A stretch of 64,000 nucleotides of DNA from Flavobacterium phragmitis (GCF_900112575.1 NZ_FOMH01000019.1:1-64000), one strand, 5' to 3'; shown: positions 54,969-63,878, counted from the stretch's first letter. Notes: generated by a model not told the origin, from the letters alone. Translations and numbers: made by a program.

Positions 54969-55887
54969 TGTATTTGATGTTTAAGGCAATAACCAAGATT
55001 GATAAAATTCCGAAGAATAAAATTAATTTCAAGATAGTGCTCAGATGATGAAAATCCTTTTGGGATTTGGCATCAAAGATTTTTACTATAAAATATAATA
55101 AAGGCGCCAAAACTGTGGCAAAAGCATAAAAAACAGCTATGTAAAGTTTGTTTTCCATGAAATAAGTATTGACATAAAGAGCCGATAAAACAAACGGAAT
55201 TATAGCAAATCCCAAAGCAATTTTTGCAGCTCTGCTAACACCAATGGCAATTGGTAAAGTATTCATTCCTTGATTGTAATCTCCATTTACATCTTCAATA
55301 TCTTTAACTATTTCTCGAATAAAATTAATCATAAAAGCAAACAAAGCATAATCAATTAAAATTGAAAAAAGGCTAGCCATTTGCGCCTGATTCTCAGCTG
55401 TTGTCGCAGGAAAAATGTCGAAAACTCCAATAATCAGTACACTAATTGCAAGAAGCAACGCCACAACAAAATTTCCTAAAATCATGATTTGTTTTAAGGT
55501 AGTAGCATAAAAATACAGTAAAGTTGCAATGAGAATAAAAAGTGATGCAAAAGAGGGTTTCAGAATAATATTAGATAAAATAAAACCAATAGCAACTCCC
55601 GAAATATTTAAGCCAATATAAATGTTATAAGCAGCAGTTTCGGTTATTCCTTTTCCAACAACAACATCATTTGGTTTGTTGATACTGTCTGTTGCCACAT
55701 CATAAATATTATTAATAACATAACCTGCAGCAGCCAATAAAACTGTGCTTAAAACTAATAATCCGTATTGCCAATCTGATAAAGCAAGCGGAATATTTTG
55801 CTGTTTTAGAAAAGCATAACGGAAAAGAAGCTGCATAAAAGCCAGCATTAATAAATTTTTATAGCGAATAAGTTTTAGGAATTTCAT
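54961..55887 (-). CDS. UbiA-family prenyltransferase, geranylgeranylglycerol-phosphate type
   Basis: The 308-residue integral membrane protein has about eight or nine helices. The first aspartate motif is NNIYDVATDSINKP (Asn60, Asp63, Asp67), and the second is REIVKDIEDVNGDYNQGMNTLP. These are the metal and prenyl-diphosphate sites of UbiA enzymes. In Flavobacteria this group is usually called geranylgeranylglycerol-phosphate geranylgeranyltransferase, by similarity to the archaeal ether-lipid enzyme. The acceptor here is not proven; a quinone is the alternative. It overlaps maf by eight bases. Confidence 0.83.
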   Translation of the reverse strand: MKFLKLIRYKNLLMLAFMQLLFRYAFLKQQNIPLALSDWQYGLLVLSTVLLAAAGYVINNIYDVATDSINKPNDVVVGKGITETAAYNIYIGLNISGVAIGFILSNIILKPSFASLFILIATLLYFYATTLKQIMILGNFVVALLLAISVLIIGVFDIFPATTAENQAQMASLFSILIDYALFAFMINFIREIVKDIEDVNGDYNQGMNTLPIAIGVSRAAKIALGFAIIPFVLSALYVNTYFMENKLYIAVFYAFATVLAPLLYFIVKIFDAKSQKDFHHLSTILKLILFFGILSILVIALNIKYNA

Positions 55888-55990
55888 TTTCTTTTAAGTT
55901 GCAAAGGTTCTGAGTGGCTATCCAAATAGCTATCGAGATTAAAATACTGAGTTTTTTATTAACTGAAAACTGTCACTGTGACTGAAAACT

Positions 55991-56518
55991 TTAATCATGT
56001 TTTCCATTAAAATACTCCATCCATTTTCCTTGTACTTTCATCACTTGTTCGATAACGTCTCTTGCCGCGCCACGTCCTCCTTTTACATGAGAAATGTAAC
56101 GGCAGATATTTTTGATTTCCGGAGTAGAATCCTGTGGACACGTTGGAAGACCTACTAATTTCATAACATGAAAATCAGGAATATCATCTCCCATATATAG
56201 CACATTTTCGTGCTTTATATTATTGATTTCAGTATAATCGTTAAATGTTTTTACTTTGTCAGGAGTTCCTAAATGAATGTCTTTTACACCCAAATTTTGA
56301 AGACGAATACGAACACCTTCGTTGCTTCCGCCAGAAATAATACATACGTTATAACCACTTTCGATTGCCGCTTTTAAAGCAAAGCCATCACGAATATTCA
56401 TTGTTCGTAACATTTCGCCTTCGTTGGTTACAAAAACAGAACTGTCTGTTAATACGCCGTCTACATCAAAAACAAATGTTGTGATGTCATTCATTATTTC
56501 TTTATAACTTTTTGCCAT
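55991..56518 (-). CDS. KdsC-like HAD phosphatase (3-deoxy-D-manno-octulosonate 8-phosphate phosphatase)
   Basis: The 175-residue protein is a small HAD-III phosphatase. It has FVFDVDGVLTDSSVF (Asp18, Asp20), IISGGSNEGVRIR and VLYMGDDIPDFHVMKLVG. The C-terminal GGRGAARDVIEQVMK stretch is typical of KdsC, which dephosphorylates KDO-8-P in lipid A core biosynthesis. No kdsA or kdsB is nearby, so a related sugar-acid phosphatase remains possible. Its start overlaps the end of the DUF2520 gene by 17 bases. Confidence 0.87.
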   Translation of the reverse strand: MAKSYKEIMNDITTFVFDVDGVLTDSSVFVTNEGEMLRTMNIRDGFALKAAIESGYNVCIISGGSNEGVRIRLQNLGVKDIHLGTPDKVKTFNDYTEINNIKHENVLYMGDDIPDFHVMKLVGLPTCPQDSTPEIKNICRYISHVKGGRGAARDVIEQVMKVQGKWMEYFNGKHD

Positions 56519-57263
56519 TATGCTGTATAGATTGTGTTAGGATTTTATAGATATTTTTTTTGTTTTCGTCTTGTAAAAAAGCCATATGAACTTCTATGGT
56601 GTTCGAATCATGACGTATCGCAGGACCAGTCTGAGCATCAATCGGATTTAATGTATTGATTTTGTCAGCAGTTTCTTGAATAAGTGGCCTTAGAATTGCA
56701 AATGGCAACTGATTTTCTTCACAAACTTCTTGTCCCAAATAATACAAATGATTCGTAAAGTTGCTGACAAAAACAGCCGCAACATGAAGCGCTTTACGTT
56801 GTTCGGAATTTACAGAATGTACTGTTGTGGAAATGCTTTTAGCAATGGATTCCAATAACTTAAAATCGGCTGTGTTTTCGGCTTCCAGACAAAATGGAAT
56901 AATCGAATAATCAATAGCTTTATTTTTTGAAAATGTTTGAAGCGGATAAAAAACACCACGTCGATTCTTAGGATTTAAAAGCTCAATTGAAGAGGTTCCT
57001 GAAGTATGAACCACAAATTGATTATTAAAAGGAAGCTGTTCTGAAACTTCAGAAATGGCATTGTCTGAAACAGCAATTATGTGTAAATCTGCAGGCTGGA
57101 TATCATTATAATCCGTAACAATTTTTTCATAGTCAACTAAATTTAGCAATGTTTCCTTCTTTCGGGAGAAAACCTGTTTAATTTCAACGGTTTTACTTCC
57201 ATCAAAAGCTTTTATCAAATGCTGTGCAACATTTCCGGAACCAATAATTGTTATCTGAATCAT
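56502..57263 (-). CDS. Rossmann-fold DUF2520 protein
   Basis: From the ATG at 57263 the protein has 253 residues. It begins MIQITIIGSGNVAQHLIKAF, an NAD(P)-type Rossmann motif, with a second block HTSGTSSIELLNPKNRRGVFYPLQTF and a C-terminal helical DUF2520 domain (HVAAVFVSNFTNHLYYLG, then LIQETADKI). It resembles ketopantoate- or pyrroline-5-carboxylate-reductase-like folds, but substrates are unknown. The longer frame to 57323 is rejected because it adds a Phe/Ile/Asn-rich extension ahead of the Rossmann start and contains the -7-like box. Confidence 0.8.
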   Translation of the reverse strand: MIQITIIGSGNVAQHLIKAFDGSKTVEIKQVFSRKKETLLNLVDYEKIVTDYNDIQPADLHIIAVSDNAISEVSEQLPFNNQFVVHTSGTSSIELLNPKNRRGVFYPLQTFSKNKAIDYSIIPFCLEAENTADFKLLESIAKSISTTVHSVNSEQRKALHVAAVFVSNFTNHLYYLGQEVCEENQLPFAILRPLIQETADKINTLNPIDAQTGPAIRHDSNTIEVHMAFLQDENKKNIYKILTQSIQHNGKKL

Positions 57264-57268
57264 AAAAG

Positions 57269-57276
57269 CAAAATTA
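57269..57276 (-). promoter_or_regulatory. Candidate -7 box of the DUF2520 gene
   Basis: The minus strand reads TAATTTTG five bases before the ATG at 57263. If it is the real box, the message would be leaderless or nearly so. No clear -33 element is found. Confidence 0.35.
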
Positions 57277-57557
57277 GTATTATTTTTTATAAAGATAATT
57301 TGTAACGAAAAGTTTTGATTCACATTGTAGAGATTATAATTTTTTTGCTTCTGAAATTCTTTTTGTAATTATCAAAATGAAAACAGAAAAGCGTATTTAT
57401 TTTGTTTTGACTATAGTGCGAGAAAAGAATAACTTAAATTTTTTGAGATATTGTTTTGTAAAAATTAGCGTACATTTTTAGGGATTTGATGAAATTTACC
57501 GCTATATATTTGGTTTTTATTAACAAATATCGCACGCCTCAAATAAACATTTTTAAG

Positions 57558-57565
57558 TACTTTTG
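57558..57565 (+). promoter_or_regulatory. Candidate -7 box of the ccsA/resB fusion gene
   Basis: TACTTTTG is an exact TAnnTTTG match 32 bases before the ATG at 57598. It supports that start over the frame opening at 57565. Confidence 0.45.
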
Positions 57566-57597
57566 TGCCACTTTATATACAATGTAATTCCTTAAAA

Positions 57598-60500
57598 ATG
57601 GATAAAAAAATATTCTCTTTTTTGTTTTCTACACGTTTAATGGCCGTTCTTTTTATAGCATTCGCAGCGGCAATGGGTATTGGAACTTTTATCGAAAGTA
57701 AATACAATACCGACACAGCCAGAATTTTAATTTACAATACTTGGTGGTTTGAAGCCATAATGGTAGTTTTCGTGATTAACTTCTTCGGAAACATCAAACG
57801 TTATCAGTTACTTAAAAAAGAAAAATGGGCCACTTTATTACTTCACTTGGCCTTTATTTTTATCATTATAGGAGCTTTTATTACTCGTTATATTAGTTAT
57901 GAAGGAATGATGCCAATTCGTGAAGGTGCGGCAGAAAACCAAGTATATTCAGATAAGACTTTTTTAACCGTTTTTGTTGATGGTGAATATAAAGGAGAAA
58001 TGAAACGAAGAGTTTTTGAAAAAAGTCTTTTATTATCTCCAGCAACCACTAATGATTTTTCTATTTCTGGCAAATTTGACGAAACTCCTTTTGAAGTTTC
58101 TTATGCTAATTATATCATGGGAGCGAAGGAAGTGGTTAAACCAGATGCAAACGGAACTTTGTACCTTAAATTAGTTGAAGCTGGTGCAGGCGGACGTGAA
58201 GAACATTACTTAAAAGAAGGGGAAGTTCAGAATATCCACAATGTTTTGTTTGCTTTGAATAAACAAACAGACGGAGCCATCAATATCAATACAAAAGGTG
58301 ATACATACACTATTCAAACCCCTTTTGAAGGAGAATTTATGAGAATGGCCGACCAGCTAAAAGGTAAAGTCACCAAAGATGATGTACAGCCTTTAATGAT
58401 GCGTTCTTTATACAGCATTGGAGATATCAGAATTGTATTTCCAGATCCTGCAATGAAAGGAAAAGTAGAATATGAATCGAATAATGATTATAAAGCTAAA
58501 ACACACTCAGATGCTTTAGTCGTTAAAGTAAAAGCCGAGGGACAGGAAAAAGAAGTTATGCTTTTTGGTTCTAAAGGACAGGTTGGAGAACCAAAAACAG
58601 TAAAAATTGGCAACATTGAATATTCTCTATTTTACGGAAGTAAGGCATATATCTTGCCTTTCAAAGTAAGATTAAATGACTTTATTGCTGATAAATACCC
58701 TGGAACTGAAAAAAGTTATTCTGCTTTTAAAAGTAAAGTAACCGTTCAGGATTCTACAGAAACTTTTGATGCCGATATTTTTATGAATCATGTTTTGGAT
58801 TATAAGGGGTATCGTTTTTTCCAATCTTCATTTGATCCAGACGAAAAAGGAACGGTTTTATCTGTAAATCATGATTTCTGGGGAACCAACATTACCTATT
58901 TTGGATATTTCATGCTTTACATAGGTTTAATGGGAATTATGTTTACAAAACATTCTCGTTTTGGAGATTTAAAGCGTAAACTTGAGGCTGTTAAAAAGAA
59001 AAAAGAAAAACTACTTACGATTTTAGTTTTAATGTTGAGCTTAAGTGGTTTTGCGCAACAGACAACACATGTACATTCACACGATCACGATCATGCACAT
59101 ACAGCAGATCCAAATGATCATGCCAATCACGTTACAGCACCGCCAAGCAAAAAACAATTAGATTCGTTATTGAATATTTATAAAGCTCCAGAAGCACATG
59201 CAGCAAAATTTGGACGTTTGATTATTCAGGATGCCGGTGGAAGAATGAAGCCGATTAATACTTTTTCATCTGAATTGCTTCGAAAAGTAAGCCACAGTGA
59301 TAAATATAACGAAATGAATTCTGATCAGGTGTTTTTATCGATGACACAATATGCTCAGGTTTGGATTCAGGTTCCATTAATTTACATTAAATCAGGAAAT
59401 GACAGTATCCGAAAAATTATTGGTATTGATCCAAAAGATAAATACGCTCCATTTGTAAAATTCTTTGATGAGCAGGGAAATTATAAACTATCACCTTATT
59501 TAGATGCTGCTTATAAAGCTGCAAATCCAAATCAGTTTGAGAAAGATTATATTGAGACAGATAAAAAAGTAAACTTAATGGAATCTGCTTTAAGTGGCAG
59601 CATTTTAAAGATATTCCCAGTTCCAAATGATCCAAATCATAAATGGGTTTCATATTTAGAACGTGAAGGTGCTGGATTTAAAGGAATGGATTCAACTTAC
59701 GTGAAACAAATCCTGCCTTTGTATTTTAGTGCTTTGAATAATGGATCTATCGCAAAAAACTTTGATACAGCTGATAATTTAGTAGAAAGTATTCATGGTT
59801 TCCAAAAGAAATTTGGAGCCAAAGTAATGCCTAGCGAACAAAAAATCGATGCAGAAATTGCCTACAACAAATACGATGTTTTTCAGAAATTGACTTATTG
59901 GTATATTACAGCAGCTAGCTTTATGTTCATCTTTATTATTGTCAACATTTTCTTTGAGAAAAAATGGCTTCGTATTACAATAAACGCTTTCCATATTATA
60001 ATTGGATTGTTGTTTGTGCTTCATACATTAGGACTAATAGCACGTTGGTATATTTCTGGGCATGCACCTTGGAGTAATGCTTACGAATCTATAGTATATG
60101 TGTCCTGGTCAACCATGTTCTTCGGATTGGCTTTTGACAGAAAATCAAAATTAACAGTTGCTTCATCTGCTTTCGTGACGGCTATGATTTTAATGGCAGC
60201 CTACATGAACTGGATTGATCCGGAAATTGCAAACTTACAGCCAGTTCTTAATTCCTATTGGTTAATGATTCACGTTGCAGTTATTGTAGGTAGTTATGGT
60301 CCGACTGCTTTAGGAATGATTTTAGGTTTTGTATCATTATTATTGATTTTCTTTACAACAGAGAAAAACAAAGCTAAAATGGAATTGAATATTAAAGAGA
60401 TCACTTATATCAATGAAATGTCTTTAACCATTGGTTTAATCATGCTTACGATTGGAAACTTCCTAGGTGGACAATGGGCAAATGAAAGCTGGGGACGTTA

Positions 60501-60813
60501 CTGGGGATGGGATCCAAAGGAAACTTGGGCCTTAATTTCGATTATGATTTATGCTTTTGTAATTCACGCTCGTTTTGTTCCTGCTTTAAGAGGTAAATGG
60601 TTCTTCAATTTAATGAGTATGTATGCTTTTGTTTCTATATTATTTACTTATTATGGAGTAAACTTCCACTTAGTTGGTTTACACTCTTATGCAAGTGGAG
60701 AAGCACATTCTTTAAGCTGGATTTATTACTGCTTGATTACAATTACTTTAATAGGAGCGATTACTTATCCAAAATATAGAAAATACTATAAAACGAAAAA
60801 GGTAAAAAAATAG
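57598..60813 (+). CDS. Fused ResB-CcsA cytochrome c biogenesis protein
   Basis: The 1071-residue protein joins the two halves of the system II heme-export and ligation machine. The first part (about 1-480) is ResB-like: membrane helices near 12-30, 48-65 and 78-98 and a large extracytoplasmic domain. A His-rich linker (about 491-513, THVHSHDHDHAH) follows. The C-terminal part is CcsA-like with about eight helices and the WWD-type motif WGRYWGWDPKETWALISI (about 965-982). Fusions of this kind occur in Bacteroidetes and epsilonproteobacteria. I chose the ATG at 57598 (MDKKIFSFLFSTRLMA). Confidence 0.9.
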   Translation: MDKKIFSFLFSTRLMAVLFIAFAAAMGIGTFIESKYNTDTARILIYNTWWFEAIMVVFVINFFGNIKRYQLLKKEKWATLLLHLAFIFIIIGAFITRYISYEGMMPIREGAAENQVYSDKTFLTVFVDGEYKGEMKRRVFEKSLLLSPATTNDFSISGKFDETPFEVSYANYIMGAKEVVKPDANGTLYLKLVEAGAGGREEHYLKEGEVQNIHNVLFALNKQTDGAININTKGDTYTIQTPFEGEFMRMADQLKGKVTKDDVQPLMMRSLYSIGDIRIVFPDPAMKGKVEYESNNDYKAKTHSDALVVKVKAEGQEKEVMLFGSKGQVGEPKTVKIGNIEYSLFYGSKAYILPFKVRLNDFIADKYPGTEKSYSAFKSKVTVQDSTETFDADIFMNHVLDYKGYRFFQSSFDPDEKGTVLSVNHDFWGTNITYFGYFMLYIGLMGIMFTKHSRFGDLKRKLEAVKKKKEKLLTILVLMLSLSGFAQQTTHVHSHDHDHAHTADPNDHANHVTAPPSKKQLDSLLNIYKAPEAHAAKFGRLIIQDAGGRMKPINTFSSELLRKVSHSDKYNEMNSDQVFLSMTQYAQVWIQVPLIYIKSGNDSIRKIIGIDPKDKYAPFVKFFDEQGNYKLSPYLDAAYKAANPNQFEKDYIETDKKVNLMESALSGSILKIFPVPNDPNHKWVSYLEREGAGFKGMDSTYVKQILPLYFSALNNGSIAKNFDTADNLVESIHGFQKKFGAKVMPSEQKIDAEIAYNKYDVFQKLTYWYITAASFMFIFIIVNIFFEKKWLRITINAFHIIIGLLFVLHTLGLIARWYISGHAPWSNAYESIVYVSWSTMFFGLAFDRKSKLTVASSAFVTAMILMAAYMNWIDPEIANLQPVLNSYWLMIHVAVIVGSYGPTALGMILGFVSLLLIFFTTEKNKAKMELNIKEITYINEMSLTIGLIMLTIGNFLGGQWANESWGRYWGWDPKETWALISIMIYAFVIHARFVPALRGKWFFNLMSMYAFVSILFTYYGVNFHLVGLHSYASGEAHSLSWIYYCLITITLIGAITYPKYRKYYKTKKVKK

Positions 60814-60844
60814 GATTATCCAATTAATTATTGATTCGTATCGG

Positions 60845-60876
60845 AAAAGCTCAGTATAAACACTGAGCTTTTTTTG
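60845..60876 (+). terminator. Terminator after the ResB-CcsA gene
   Basis: AAAAGCTCAGT (60845-60855) and ACTGAGCTTTT (60862-60872) form eleven base pairs around ATAAAC and are followed by T. Confidence 0.9.
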
Positions 60877-61003
60877 CGTTTTAGTAACGTTTGTTTGAAA
60901 CAACACCTTTTGCACTGAACAAAATATTAAAAAACTTTTATCTATAAAAAAAACCTGCGGGGTCAAATATTTATTCTATAAATATTTTGCTTCTCTGAAG
61001 CAT

Positions 61004-61035
61004 AAAAAAAGAGCTATTTTAAAAACAGCTCCTTA
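61004..61035 (-). terminator. Terminator after the anti-sigma gene
   Basis: On the minus strand GGAGCT and AGCTC arms surround an A/T loop (about 61009-61033) and are followed by T7. It lies about 25 bases after the stop at 61059; the stem is short and imperfect. Confidence 0.6.
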
Positions 61036-61058
61036 TAAGTTTTATGCGAATTTAAATT

Positions 61059-61847
61059 TTAAACTTTTCCTAAAGTATAAAGTTGTTCCATTGTTGGAGT
61101 CGGACTTCCTCCAGCAGGCTCTAAAGTAATTCCAAAAGCCTCTGCTGAATCGGTTTGGCTTACAGCAAAGATTTTTTGAGTATTTCCTTCAAAATTATCC
61201 AACAAACCGATGCTTGTTGGCGTAAGAACTGGACTTAATTTTAAAGACCATACCTGATAAACCATTCCTTTTGGCGGAGTTGGTAATCCAGCAGCATCGA
61301 TATAAGTCGTTTTAGTTTGCTGGTTCCAGTATACTTTTGCAAAAGAAGTTGGAGAAACCGCCTGACCGCCAAGAGTAACTCCAATATTTTTGATATCTCT
61401 AACAATACTTAAGTTCTTTTCAGTCTGCTTATTCTGCTGATCTAAGAAAGCATATTCTCTTTGAATTTTATTTTTCTCATTTCCAACTGTAGAAATAGCA
61501 TCTTTGGTTTTTGATAACTCCAAAGTCTGATATCCTAAACCTAACAATAGTAATACTGCAGCAGCCCAGCCCACATATTGAGACCAGTTTGAAGTCGGTT
61601 TCATATCGACTACTTTTCCGTGTTTAAGCTCCAGACGTGCTTTAATCTTCTCGAAATTCTCCACAGAATGGAAAGGAGAGAAGCTCGATGATAAAGCTAT
61701 TACAGCCTTTTCAATCGAAATAATTTCCTGATCTACTTCAGGGTTCTTTTTTGCTAATTCAGCTATTTCTAGGTTTTCCTTTTCGCTTAATAAGCCGTAA
61801 ACGTACAGCTCTAGAATTCCTGATTCTATATATTCTTGTGCTTCCAT
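61059..61847 (-). CDS. RskA-family anti-sigma factor
   Basis: The 262-residue protein has an N-terminal cytoplasmic region starting MEAQEYIESGILELYVYGLL (the RskA/anti-sigma-K N-domain). One membrane helix spans about 91-106, then comes a coiled-coil stretch (KNKIQREYAFLDQQNKQTEKNL) and the RskA C-domain with VYWNQQTKTTYIDAAGLPTPPKGMVYQVW. It binds an ECF sigma factor and releases it upon proteolysis. The ATG overlaps the stop of the upstream sigma gene (TAATG), so the two are coupled. Confidence 0.92.
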   Translation of the reverse strand: MEAQEYIESGILELYVYGLLSEKENLEIAELAKKNPEVDQEIISIEKAVIALSSSFSPFHSVENFEKIKARLELKHGKVVDMKPTSNWSQYVGWAAAVLLLLGLGYQTLELSKTKDAISTVGNEKNKIQREYAFLDQQNKQTEKNLSIVRDIKNIGVTLGGQAVSPTSFAKVYWNQQTKTTYIDAAGLPTPPKGMVYQVWSLKLSPVLTPTSIGLLDNFEGNTQKIFAVSQTDSAEAFGITLEPAGGSPTPTMEQLYTLGKV

Positions 61848-62377
61848 TATATTTTCAAATAATTACGTAAATCGTTAATACAGTTTCTGTTTTGCGTCTT
61901 TATAGTTCCCAGTGGCAGTGCCAATTCTTCTGAAGCTTCTTGCTGGGTATATCCTTTAAAGAATAATAAATTAATGATCTCAATACATTTTGGTTTCAGT
62001 TTTTTGACAAATTCCTGAATTCCGATTGCATCAAGCTTATTGGTTAGTTTATTACTGTCATCTAACAGATTTACGAAATTATCCGAAGAAAGGTTTTTTT
62101 GACTGTTATTAAAATTTTTAGAACGAAGCTTGTCGATTGAGGTATTTCGAGCAATATTAAGGATCCAAGTGTAAAATCGGCCCTTACTTTCGTTATAAGA
62201 ATCGATGTTTTTCCAGATTTTCACGAAGACATCTTGGAGGACATCTTCCGCTTCTTCTCGATTTTTGATTAAGACATGAATGACAGAAAACAAACTTTTA
62301 GAGTACATGTCGTATAAATGCGTAAAAGCTTTTTCGTCCTTTTTGTAAATTAAAACTAGCAGTTCTTCTTGACTCAT
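61847..62377 (-). CDS. ECF-type RNA polymerase sigma factor
   Basis: The 176-residue protein has sigma region 2 (YDMYSKSLFSVIHVLIKNREEAEDVLQDVFVKIWKNIDSYNESKG, then WILNIARNTSIDKLRSKNF). Region 4 is LKPKCIEIINLLFFKGYTQQEASEELALPLGTIKTQNRNCINDLRNYL. It belongs to the SigK-like group that pairs with RskA anti-sigma factors and is followed by such a gene with overlapping codons. Confidence 0.93.
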   Translation of the reverse strand: MSQEELLVLIYKKDEKAFTHLYDMYSKSLFSVIHVLIKNREEAEDVLQDVFVKIWKNIDSYNESKGRFYTWILNIARNTSIDKLRSKNFNNSQKNLSSDNFVNLLDDSNKLTNKLDAIGIQEFVKKLKPKCIEIINLLFFKGYTQQEASEELALPLGTIKTQNRNCINDLRNYLKI

Positions 62378-62636
62378 AGATTTGGATTTTTAAAGTTTAA
62401 ACATGAAAATTTAGATGTTTAGTGGTAGCTGTTATAAAGGTAAATTATTTTTCTTTTATTTCTTTTATTTTTTTTTGTAGTTAAAAACCTAGGAAAATAT
62501 AGGGGTTTTAAAAAAAAGATGATTTTTTTTACTTTTTTTAAAACCAAAAACAATCCAATTACGTAAATAATTTTATAAGTAAGAAAAAGATCATAATAAT
62601 TTGATTCTAAATAATACGCTTTGAACAGTATAAACT

Positions 62637-62746
62637 AAAGTCGTTCTTTAAAAAACAATATTATGGATAGCAAGCAAATAATAAAAATACTCATCGTCGG
62701 ATTGACTACTGTGTTAGCGATGACCGTTTTTAATGAGAACGACTTT
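62637..62746. repeat. Spaced 11-bp inverted repeat around a tiny ORF start
   Basis: AAAGTCGTTCT (62637-62647) and AGAACGACTTT (62736-62746) are exact complements 88 bases apart. The left arm precedes and the right arm lies within the 40-codon frame at 62663. In RNA they could pair and sequester the start codon. Confidence 0.6.
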
Positions 62747-62785
62747 AAAAAAGAAGCGACAATTATAAGGCAGCTTGAAATTTAG
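62663..62785 (+). CDS. Possible 40-residue membrane peptide
   Basis: An ATG frame of 40 residues (MDSKQIIKILIVGLTTVLAM, then TVFNENDFKKEATIIRQLEI) carries one hydrophobic helix with a lysine on each side. It lies in the 0.9-kb sparse region between the ECF sigma gene and the peroxidase gene. It is short enough to be chance, but the Lys-flanked helix is plausible. No promoter with an exact -7 box was found upstream. Confidence 0.35.
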   Translation: MDSKQIIKILIVGLTTVLAMTVFNENDFKKEATIIRQLEI

Positions 62786-62829
62786 TTGAGATTGAAGAAT
62801 TCATTATAAATAGATAAACTTTCAAGATT

Positions 62830-62898
62830 ATGGATTTTATAAAAATATTCGATTTTCTGGTTTTTATTTTAGTGTTTATCAAGCTTTATAAACAGTAA
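62830..62898 (+). CDS. Possible 22-residue hydrophobic peptide
   Basis: An ATG frame encodes 22 residues, MDFIKIFDFLVFILVFIKLY and KQ, nearly all hydrophobic with basic ends. It is 44 bases after the 40-residue frame. Such peptides occur as type I toxins or small membrane regulators, but chance cannot be excluded. There is no evidence beyond composition. Confidence 0.25.
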   Translation: MDFIKIFDFLVFILVFIKLYKQ

Positions 62899-63180
62899 GA
62901 TTGGTGATGTTCTTTAAATTTTAGATATAAAAAATAGTATAGTTGATGCACTCGGACTTCCAGATTGAAGACTTTTTATTATGTCATGACGATTAGGTAA
63001 GATTCAAGTAGATACAATATTACAAGCCATTTGAAAATATTTTGAGGGTACGTTAGGCATTGGGGGATAAAAAGATTTTCAATACAACCGAGTCATCAAC
63101 TATAATTTTAATGAGATATTGTTTTATTAATAAAAGATTGCATAATAATTAATTCATGGTTTGATTTGTTTGTATGGGGG
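62899..63180. other. Stretch without recognisable gene
   Basis: Between the small hydrophobic frame and the hairpin I see no convincing coding frame and no exact promoter. The element ACGTTAGGC (63050-63058), a G run (TTGGGGGAT) and a second G run (ATGGGGGGAAG) before the hairpin are the only visible features. It could encode a small RNA ending at the hairpin. Confidence 0.5.
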
Positions 63181-63222
63181 GAAGCCTAACGTCTGATTAA
63201 CGTTAGGCTTCATTTTTTATTT
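63181..63222 (+). terminator. Strong hairpin with alternative upstream partner
   Basis: GAAGCCTAACGT (63181-63192) and ACGTTAGGCTTC (63200-63211) pair perfectly and are followed by a T-rich stretch. An upstream ACGTTAGGC (63050-63058) can compete for the 5' arm. The hairpin therefore terminates either a small RNA or the leader of the peroxidase gene. Confidence 0.7.
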
Positions 63223-63290
63223 AACTTTTGATTAATAAAATTTAAGTTTTAGTGAAGCGTATTTTAGCTAATTTTATAAAAAATTATACG

Positions 63291-63878
63291 ATGAAAAAAA
63301 TACTTTTAATACTATTTGGTGCCGCTCTTTTATTTGGTGCACAAGCGAATGCTCAAACAAGTAAGAACAAATTATCTAAAACAGATAAAGCCATGGCAAA
63401 AGAAACTATTTATCAATTTAAAGTCGAAGATTTATCTGGAGATACTTTTGACTTTGCGTCCTTGAAAGGCAAAAAAATCATGATCGTAAATACGGCTTCA
63501 AAATGTGGTTTAACGCCTCAATACAAAGATTTAGAAGCTATTTACAAAGAATATAAAGATAAAGGTTTCGTGATTGTAGGTTTTCCAGCCAATAATTTTG
63601 CTTCTCAAGAACCTGGAACAGCAAAAGAAATTGAAAGTTTCTGCCAGCAAAACTACGGTGTAACTTTTCCAATGATGAACAAAGTTTCAGTTAAAGGAAG
63701 CGATATGTGTGAGGTTTACAAATTCCTAACTCAAAAATCTAAAAATGGATTACAAGATTCTGAGGTAGAATGGAATTTTCAGAAATACCTAATTAATGAA
63801 AAAGGAGAGTTGGTTAAAGTAATTAAACCAAGAACTCTGCCAACTGATCCAGAAGTTATTAATTGGATAAAAAGTTAA
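63291..63878 (+). CDS. Glutathione peroxidase family protein, exported
   Basis: From the ATG at 63291 the 195-residue protein has a signal peptide (MKKILLILFGAALLFGAQAN, cleavage near ANAQ) and a thioredoxin-fold GPx domain. The catalytic tetrad is Cys72 (NTASKCGLT), Gln106 (NNFASQEPG), Trp161 and Asn162 (EWNFQKY). Cysteine replaces selenocysteine. Cys118 in FCQQNYG could be a resolving cysteine, as in thioredoxin-dependent peroxidases. It would detoxify peroxides in the periplasm. The frame upstream to 63252 is a less likely start because it would bury the signal peptide. Confidence 0.92.
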   Translation: MKKILLILFGAALLFGAQANAQTSKNKLSKTDKAMAKETIYQFKVEDLSGDTFDFASLKGKKIMIVNTASKCGLTPQYKDLEAIYKEYKDKGFVIVGFPANNFASQEPGTAKEIESFCQQNYGVTFPMMNKVSVKGSDMCEVYKFLTQKSKNGLQDSEVEWNFQKYLINEKGELVKVIKPRTLPTDPEVINWIKS

